DNA of 64,000 nt, from NCBI GenBank assembly GCA_022495005.1, contig JAGYXB010001045.1:310001-374000 (forward strand), given 5' to 3'. Position 1 is the first letter of the stretch; every line of letters begins with the position of its first letter. The position numbers were made by a program, and so were the translations under genes. The notes beneath the pieces were generated by a model. It saw only the letters and a program-made list of their open reading frames with translations. It was not told the DNA's origin and did not search any database. Below are positions 57,446 to 64,000 of this stretch, one piece after another. The stretch comes from Rhyacophila brunnea. Lineage: Eukaryota > Arthropoda > Insecta > Trichoptera > Rhyacophilidae.

Positions 57446-57849
57446 GTTAACCCACCAGAGGAGAAGTTAAAAGACATCTTCACGCCTCTAAAATGTACCT
57501 ATGATTGTGTAGGCACACATTATAATGATATTTCTTTTGTTTATTCAAAATCATTTAAATATTTACAAAATATAAATTTTAGGTAATTACACGGAGAACT
57601 AATAAATGATCACTCGTAGACGATTTTTAGAACATATTTCCCGTTGTGAATCAGATAATATAGATGAGGCATGTCGAATGCGTCCATCACATAATAGGCC
57701 CCATAGAAATTGAGTCGTGAAAATGTGAAAAAAACATGACTGTATGAATATGGATGGATACTATCATTTTATTGATTTTTTTTGTGATTTTACCGAGGCT
57801 TTGACTGTGACTCGCTGTCATATCGCCTCTTCTCTTCTAGAAGGGGATC

Positions 57850-58190
57850 CATCGATTAGGTCCTCACTCCTATTCTGTTAAATAACTTTACAATTTTGCC
57901 TAGCTCTTCCGTCTTACCCACCGCCAGGACACCCTTAAATTCGTCGATATCCGCAATTCGCAGCTGTACTCTGTGAAGTTCATATTTAGGGCATTGTCGT
58001 GCTATAATATGTATATTGTCCTCTAAAATATGACATTTATCGCAGAGCTGCGATTCGCTTCTTCCCATGAGGACATCAAATCTTTTGCCCATTGTGTGCC
58101 ATGTTCTTAGCCTCAGTATTAACTTAAGCTCATTCCTCGTCAAAGAAGACTCTACAAACCAGGGCACCTCTCGTGGTGATGGTAGAATAG
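57850..58190 (-). mobile_element. Non-LTR polyprotein C-terminus (zinc-knuckle end)
   Basis: The minus-strand frame 57856-58167 reads MPWFVESSLTRNELKLILRL, RTWHTMGKRF, then CDKCHILEDNIHIIARQCPK. The PWF..... L.R......RLRT.H......R block and the C-x2-C-x7-H-x5-C knuckle are characteristic of the region after RNase H in I/Jockey-group non-LTR elements. The frame stays open for 103 codons, but nothing upstream on that strand completes the protein. Confidence 0.78.
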
Positions 58191-58194
58191 ACTT

Positions 58195-58725
58195 ACTCCA
58201 TTTCCCCTTTTCTATATTGAAATTTTAAATGGAAAGCATTATGTTACCTTCCATCTTTTTATTTCTTTTAATTAACTAACGTAGAAGTTGTTTTCAAGTT
58301 AACAATGAAGAAGTCCGCATAACCTCGTTGTAGTACTTAATTATTCTTATTGCATTACTCACGGCTTGTCGTAGGAGTGAGAGAAAGAGAAGATGTAGAT
58401 CTCCGCTCTTTAAACTAAAGCGTATTTTCTGTTACCGAAACGCAATATGCTCTTTGCACAGTTTGTTGACAATATAGTTTGACGATGAGTGCATTATAAT
58501 TTTCATGACAAATATAAAATAGTGTATTTTTTTATGATGGTCAAAGACAATAATTATTGTTGTTGTTTAATTTGTCATGCTACAGTGTTATCACCTAAAT
58601 ATTAAACAAAATGATTGAATTCATTGAACAAAGTTGAAAAATAATAATAATTGGAAAGTGCGATAGATGACTGCCAGTTCTGATTCTGGATAGTATAACA
58701 TAGCGTACTTGAAGTTAGACATACC
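58195..58725. other. No gene seen
   Basis: AT-rich with short less AT-rich patches. No identifiable content. Confidence 0.45.
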
Positions 58726-59028
58726 CGCTCATATATTCTATACACAATACTGCTTTCGGCTGCTACGGCAGCTATTTAGGATAGGTTTGTATCGAAGTAT
58801 TAGCACTTATTGTAACAATTACAATAAATAGACTAAACAGTCAAAACTGTCTATCTCGCTTTAAAATTTACCACAGCCAAAAGAAGTCCTGTTAAAACAT
58901 AGCACTTATTGTAACAATTATAACTAACTTATTGTAATTGTTACAATAAGTGCTAATACTTCGATATAAACCTACCTTAGATAGCTGCCGTAGCGGCCAA
59001 AATCAGTATTGTGTATAGAATAGATGCG
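58726..59028. mobile_element. Hairpin MITE, CCGTCTAAACTGTCA family, copy 3: 94-bp-armed palindrome
   Basis: 58734-58827 and 58929-59022 are reverse complements over 94 bp with about seven mismatches and no gaps (TATTCTATACACAATACTG ... CTACGGCAGCTAT ... TATCGAAGTATTAGCACTTA). The 101-bp spacer holds the core AGTCAAAACTGTCTATCTCG and a third partial copy of the arm end, AGCACTTATTGTAACAATTA (58901-58920). The outer end TATTCTATACAC matches copy 2. It is the best-preserved hairpin in the window. Confidence 0.85.
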
Positions 59029-59034
59029 CTGATA

Positions 59035-59130
59035 TAGAGGACCGGTGGTAACAAAAAGCCTATAAGGAAGGTGTAGTGGATAAAGATTTTCGGCACGCTG
59101 GAGGGACCAAGATAAGGGTCTTATTGAGGG
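59035..59130 (+). mobile_element. Retroelement shard related to 15195-15345
   Basis: GAGGACCGGTGGTAACAAAA, then GGCACGCTGGAGGGACCAAG, parallels GAGACCGGTAGT and GGCGCACTGGAACGACCAAG at 15.2 kb. Short and diverged. Confidence 0.35.
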
Positions 59131-59134
59131 AATC

Positions 59135-59900
59135 TTTTTTTCTGCTTGAGAGAAATAGAAGAATACGGGAAGTAGAGAGATTGAAGTGATGACGATCATC
59201 AGCCATGAGGGAACGAGTGAGAAGAGAAAATTTAAAATCTATCAAGATGTTGATAAAAATATATTTTTTTATGATTTGGTATTTAAATATTGTATAGAAA
59301 TTGCTGTGTATATTGTGGGTAGTGATAAACTAAATGAGAAAAAATCTGCGCCAAAAACAACGCGAGCACTATGTATACTGTGAAATAATTTCGAACGAAA
59401 TGAGTTGGTGCACCTGCTCCTGGAATTAATTCAGCAGGCGTACCAATTGCACAAAACCAACGGTTTTTGATTTCAAATTGAATTGGGGCAAAACAGCCAT
59501 TTTGTTTTATTTCGTTGCCCATTTTGTTTTTATTGGGCTTCGTTCTGTATAAGGTACGCGGCTGTATGAATTTTAATTTGTTTTAACACGGTTTTGGCAT
59601 ACAAGTAAAAAATGAACTGAAATAATAATTATTTAATTTTTCTGTTTACTTTAATAATTATTATATCACTGTAATTTTTGTTCCGTTGTATTTACAATAA
59701 TTTAAACTTTAAAATATTCATCGCAATACAATAATTATTCTATTCGATGTTACATGTAAATATCGCATGTGTGTATTACAAAAAGAATGTGGATATAAAC
59801 GATAGTTTATAGCTGTGATTTTTTAATTAACCGATCATTCAAATAACTGCTTAGATTCATCACTTTCAACTCCTGACTCCTTTGTCTCGGCAGAGTTTCA
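59135..59900. other. No gene seen
   Basis: AT-rich. Short opposed frames between 58972 and 59522 overlap the palindrome edge and one another. None has a recognisable domain. Confidence 0.45.
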
Positions 59901-59902
59901 GT

Positions 59903-60310
59903 AACGGCCCCCACAAGGGGGGGGGGCTGACAGGGCTCTAGCCTAAGGCCCGGGTTCAGGGGGGGGCGGCGAGGCGAGTCGACTAGATAAGTGAGATAAA
60001 TACACATCACAAATTTGCTTTAATAGTAAAAAAAAGTTGCCTGCGGCGCTACTTTCCTTCCTTCCTTCTATTCCTTCTGTAATATTATTATTTCAAATTA
60101 TGTGGTTATATGATACAATTTTTAATTATGCATCAATACTCGACATCTCCATAATTCAAATGGATGTATAAAAATATACAATAAAACACTAAATACACAT
60201 TAATTTTACCGCGTGCCACATTTGGAAGATGCTACTGTAGAGCGTCACATTGCCTTTATTCTTAGCGATAGGTAGGGGGGCCCGCCAAAGTACCTAGCCT
60301 AGCCTGCAAC
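59903..60310. mobile_element. Second copy of the CATGGCCCCCACA hAT-like element, right end lost
   Basis: CGGCCCCCACAAGGGG, CTGACAGGGCTCTAGCCT and CCCGGGTTCAGG match the left part of 33727-34042. ATTAATTTTACCGCGT, GATGCTACTGTAGAGCGTCA, TTAGCGATAGGTAGGG and CCTAGCCTAGCCTG match its right part. An extra ~100 bp lies inside, and the right terminal repeat is missing, so no duplication can be read. Confidence 0.72.
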
Positions 60311-60408
60311 TTAAGAACTTTTCCCCTGCGACGACTGACAGGTCGTAATTGCTTATATGCTAGGAATTACAATATTATTATATTATTTAAATGAGATTTT
60401 TCAATATT

Positions 60409-60886
60409 TTACCACGTTTTTTTATTAGCTCGTATTCTTGTTTGTCCGGTACAGATTTTTTCTTGTGTGTCCAGTACATTTTTTTTCTTGTTTGTCCAAG
60501 ATCTGTATTGGACGATTGAAGATTTTTAACTAATTTCCCGACTAGCTAGAAATTTGAAACTTTTAGAATATATCAGAACACGACGACAGTGCATTCTTTC
60601 AATACTTTTAGCCATTTTTAAGCAGAATTGAATTCATTTTCAGTTAATTCTGTTTTGTATGGAAAGTAATTATTATTGGTTGCTAAGGGGGTCCTAGCAA
60701 CTAAATTATTAATATATACGTGTGTTACTATCATGGAAATCAATATGAAATGTCAAAATGACATTTCAGTACTTATTGTATATTTATTCAGTATTTCTAT
60801 CAAGTACATTGAATTGTCAAGTTTATATGATTCAACAGAAAATTTAAAAACGTGGTATTTAAAAAGTTCTTTTTATCTTGTAATTA
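60409..60886 (+). mobile_element. Family M hairpin-rich element, copy 9 (ACCACG variant)
   Basis: Starts TTACCACGTTTTTTTATTAG and ends AAAACGTGGTATTTAAAAAG then TTTTATCTTGTAATTA. It shares with copy 7 an extra TTTTTTCTTG/GTCC duplication near the left end. It keeps GGTTGCTAAGGGGGTCCTAG and GTCAAAATGACATTTCAG. The 97-codon plus frame at 60676 starts in this repeat. Confidence 0.9.
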
Positions 60887-60889
60887 TTT

Positions 60890-61775
60890 CAAATGCAGTC
60901 ACACAGTCCAGGAGAGGGGGTATTAAAATACATAAATACGATACTAAATTGAGAAAACGAAGTCAGTAGTAGGTACGTAACAAATGCCAGAATACATAGA
61001 ACCACGTTTTAAAAAGGTTTCTCAGTAAATTATATAAAATTATAATATATATTATCTTATATAATATATTCTGATGTTGCTAGTACCTATAAACTATAAT
61101 GTCATCAATCATTTACAAATATGTCACAGTTGTTGCCAAGACGTGTAACATGATATATTACGTCGTAGAGTGTGGACATTTTCTGTAACCGCCTGACGAT
61201 TCGGGACTACCACAAAACAAACAAAAGTCCCACCAAACTTTACGCCACCAGAGTAGGTGAACGACAACTTTTCCCATATAAAGGGACTAAAGTGTTACAG
61301 CAGTAATGTGGGAATTCTTTAAAATAGTTTATTTTTCAGAACAGAGTTTGAAACTTTTCTCAACCAGCATCGTGATCGCAATTTATTGGTACCTACTGAC
61401 ATACACTGAATTGACTCCCCTTTGAGAATTAGACCAAAATAGGCGTCTGATAGTCTTATAACTAAGAGTTCGCTGCAATATATAGATAAATATAATAATT
61501 ATTAATTCCTGTTTTGCATTTTGTCTACCGAATTTTAGCATGCACAAACTTCTGAGAAGGTTACACAACACCTCAGCTAGCGATGGTTTCAAGTAAAAAA
61601 GAAAGCTGGAGCGTGCGATGATTAGATATTGTTGTCATTTTTAGCGCTTACCTGAGAGTCTTAGATAACTTCATTATTTAAGCACTATGGTGCATGTTTG
61701 GAGCATCAGTCCCATGCGGCTCCGTCTCTGGATGAACTGAGCACTTAAAATCACTTCTTTCAGACACGTTTATAG
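60890..61775. other. No gene seen
   Basis: AT-rich. The frames here have no recognisable domain. Confidence 0.45.
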
Positions 61776-61779
61776 TGTA

Positions 61780-62235
61780 ATGAAAGGCGGCAGTACATAC
61801 ATGACAGGTAGTGGTGGGAACCTAGCTAGTATGCAGTCTGTCTTGAAATATGTACGGAAAGGGAAGTGCTACTCCAGTTGGTTTAACCAACTGTTGATAA
61901 AAATGGACCATTGGATTTGGTCACCACAAAGATCAGTTTGTTGTCTATTTAACTTTTGTTATTTACTCGTATATTATGTGCTCGTCTCTTTTATGGACAC
62001 TTTTAACTTAAAGTCATGTAAATTTATTCATAGCACACTTGAGTGCATAGTAACCTCAGTCTTGATAATTTTCTCCTGGGACACACCTAGTCATAAAAAT
62101 ACGGATGCTTCATACCCAAACGTAGGATCATGATATGTGATACCCCCCGATTGTGGTGCTGGACAGATGTCGTTCGGCGGGCCTAGTAACTTCAATAGTA
62201 CTCAGTCGGACTGTCCTTTTAGTAGGCCGGCATAG
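61780..62235 (+). mobile_element. Non-LTR 3' shard related to 51820-52340
   Basis: ATGACAGGTAGTGGTGGGAA (MTGSGGN) parallels MTGHAGF at 51823. Downstream TTGGTCACCACAAAG and GATGCTTCATACCCAAACGT, AGGATCATGATATG parallel GGTCACCACAAAAG and GATGCTTCACTCCAAACGTA, with GAGCTTCGTGATATG, at 52 kb. The zinc-knuckle cysteines are lost. The 117-codon frame is therefore retroelement debris. Confidence 0.55.
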
Positions 62236-62239
62236 TATA

Positions 62240-63555
62240 CTGACTGCATTTATATATTATATTATATATAAATTTATATATGTATGTATGAGTATATGAG
62301 TGTGTATATTTATATTATGTGAGTAATACATGGTATATTTAAATAAGATATAATAGGACTATGCCACTGTTGTAAACGAGAAGAGAGGATAAACAGATAA
62401 ATTATTAAGAAATTGACATATTAATTAGTTATAAAAAATATGTATATTCTCTCGCTCTATCACAACCGTCTGAGATTGAAAACAGGTTTTCCGAAAGTTC
62501 AACTTTTGTTATTATAGTCGACCGTTATGAAGATGGGTTACGGAGATTAGCTCAAAATAATTATCAACGTAAATGACTCAGTTAAAGTAGAATAAACAAA
62601 AAATATCTTTGTTTCAAAACAGTACCTATTTGATATGTTTCATTCATGGAAAAAATGGCATAGTGTTATTTTGACTATGTTTAGTAAAAAATAATAATAT
62701 TTAATAATAACTGTAAAGAATATATTATATTCTACAATTTATTAAAGAAACCAGAACCAGTTATATTATAACAGTATCCAATTTGTTATGGTAAATTTAT
62801 GAAAAAAAATCAATTGTATTCGTCTATCTACATTGGATTTGAAGTGTAACGTATTTTGGTTTTGTGCCTTATTTATTTGTTTACAATTTTACACTTTGCA
62901 GAAAAGGTTCTACATTTTTATCTTAAATTCTACCAGGATCTTTTAAATTTTAGTTTAGTGGTGTTGCGAGTTATGTATGATTGAAAATGAATGTTACATG
63001 CCTTGTATATCTTGTGCATTGCTCATTAAAAACGTAATTAAAAAAAATGTGCATCGCATCTTCATATTTTAAATTTTCTATATGCAAGCACTAAATAAAA
63101 ATAAATTAAACTAGAAATTCATTAGGTTTACCACTGAATTGCTACGTGAAGGATATTTACGCTGTGTTATTAAAATGTGGGCTATATTAGCCGTGAATAT
63201 AAAATATGGTTAGATCTCGCCCGCTTTTCAACTGCAGTTAAAATGTAGGGCTGTACAAATATCTAGGCCATTGTGGCAAATTGTTTCCTTTAATTTGTAG
63301 CGATCATGCTACTTTGCATTAAATTAATGACACACATATGTATGTTTTGTTGTTAAACCAAAATATTAACAAATAATAACTGCCAGCGTTTCCATAGTCA
63401 TAGCTAGACTAGTAGTGTTTGTTTTGATTGAAAATTACGACAATAAAATATGTACTGCATTTAATATAAATAAAAAAACAATATATGAACTAACACTCCA
63501 TTCATCGAGTCTGTTACGCGACGTAGGTACTGCTATTTATTTATTTATTTATTTA
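62240..63555. other. No gene seen; AT-rich with short TA/TATG runs
   Basis: TATATTATATTATATATAAA near 62250 and TATGTATGTATGAGTATATG near 62280 are low-complexity. Nothing else identifiable. Confidence 0.45.
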
Positions 63556-63559
63556 AGAA

Positions 63560-64000
63560 TACAAAACATTGTGGACATAACAAATCTAAATTCAAGACGT
63601 ACACAACATGAGATTTACATTATAAGTCAAACATTACCCTCACAAGAGAGAAGAGAATATAGAAAAAGAAATATATATATAATAACAAAAATAATAACAA
63701 AAAAAAAAAATCAAAACATACTTAAGTACAATTTAATACAGAAAAATATAATTTTTGAGAACGAAAAAAAATACAATTTTATACAGAAAAATACAGTTTC
63801 AAAAATAAAATGCAAAGTACATCATTGAAAATGTCTATGTCTTTAGGGAGCGCATTTACTAGTCTTGCACCCCTCGCTAATGGTGCCTGATAGGCTTGAC
63901 ACGAGGAAACGGTTCCAATCCAGAATAAATCATGACTGCGACCACGTAGGTAATTGACAGGCGCATGGAAATTCAAATTCATTAGGACACCAGGATTGGA
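63560..64000 (-). mobile_element. Jockey-like non-LTR element, 3' end (copy iii), running off the window
   Basis: The minus-strand frame from 63982 reads FHAPVNYLRGRSHDLFWIG, LARGARLVNALPKDIDIFND and ends LKLYFSV then stop. The R..R..N.LP.DIDIF pattern is the C-terminus of Jockey/CR1-type polyproteins. The 3' UTR (63560-63830) includes AAATTCAAGACGTACACAAC and a short duplicated ATACAATTT/TATACAGAAAAATA phrase. The 5' part continues beyond 64000. The MITE site at ACCAGGATTGG is empty here. Confidence 0.78.

Overview
This is a eukaryotic nuclear window, very AT-rich, and most likely from an insect. A run of the arthropod telomere-type unit (CCTAA/TTAGG) sits inside a repeat, and there are two clean eukaryotic valine tRNA genes with pol III T-run terminators. 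Many short non-autonomous elements carry TGACA/TGTCA palindromes, and the RTE-like retroelement tails end in (GAT)n. Lepidoptera is my best guess from the general style of these repeats, but nothing here proves the order. I could not find one intact protein-coding host gene. Almost all open reading frames are short chance frames or shards of transposons.

Layout. 0-3 kb: a TTAA-flanked element with long inverted ends, a hairpin MITE, and a palindromic element whose loop contains the telomere-type array. 3-8.6 kb: microsatellite tracts, a tRNA-derived SINE, an inverted-repeat element directly followed by an RTE-like 3' end, and tRNA-headed repeats. 9.6-20 kb: six copies of a ~450-bp hairpin-rich element (family M below), a solo LTR with a 4-bp target duplication, two SINEs, and non-LTR shards. 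20-31 kb: a SINE remnant, two related hAT elements with 8-bp target duplications, a small TIR element, more tRNA-headed repeats, and a Jockey-like retroelement 3' end interrupted by a hairpin MITE. 33-45 kb: a third hAT-like element with a perfect 8-bp duplication, tRNA-Val(UAC), three more RTE-like 3' ends, two M copies, and tRNA-Val(CAC). 47-56 kb: a Copia-like LTR, two inverted copies of a segment containing the first exon of a THAP zinc-finger gene, and RT and zinc-knuckle shards of I/R1/Jockey-type retroelements. 56-64 kb: further RT and knuckle shards, a 94-bp-armed palindrome, the last M copy, and a third Jockey-like 3' end running off the window.

How the parts relate. The window is a stack of nested insertions. 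The two tRNA genes are the only features I would call functional host genes. The most unusual items are (1) a repeat family in which a tRNA-like pol III head is bracketed by ~60-bp inverted repeats, combining SINE and MITE traits; (2) the telomere-type repeat held between the arms of a palindrome; and (3) the duplicated THAP first exon with its splice donor. Boundaries rest on reading inverted repeats, target duplications and copy-to-copy matches by eye. No alignments or searches were run.
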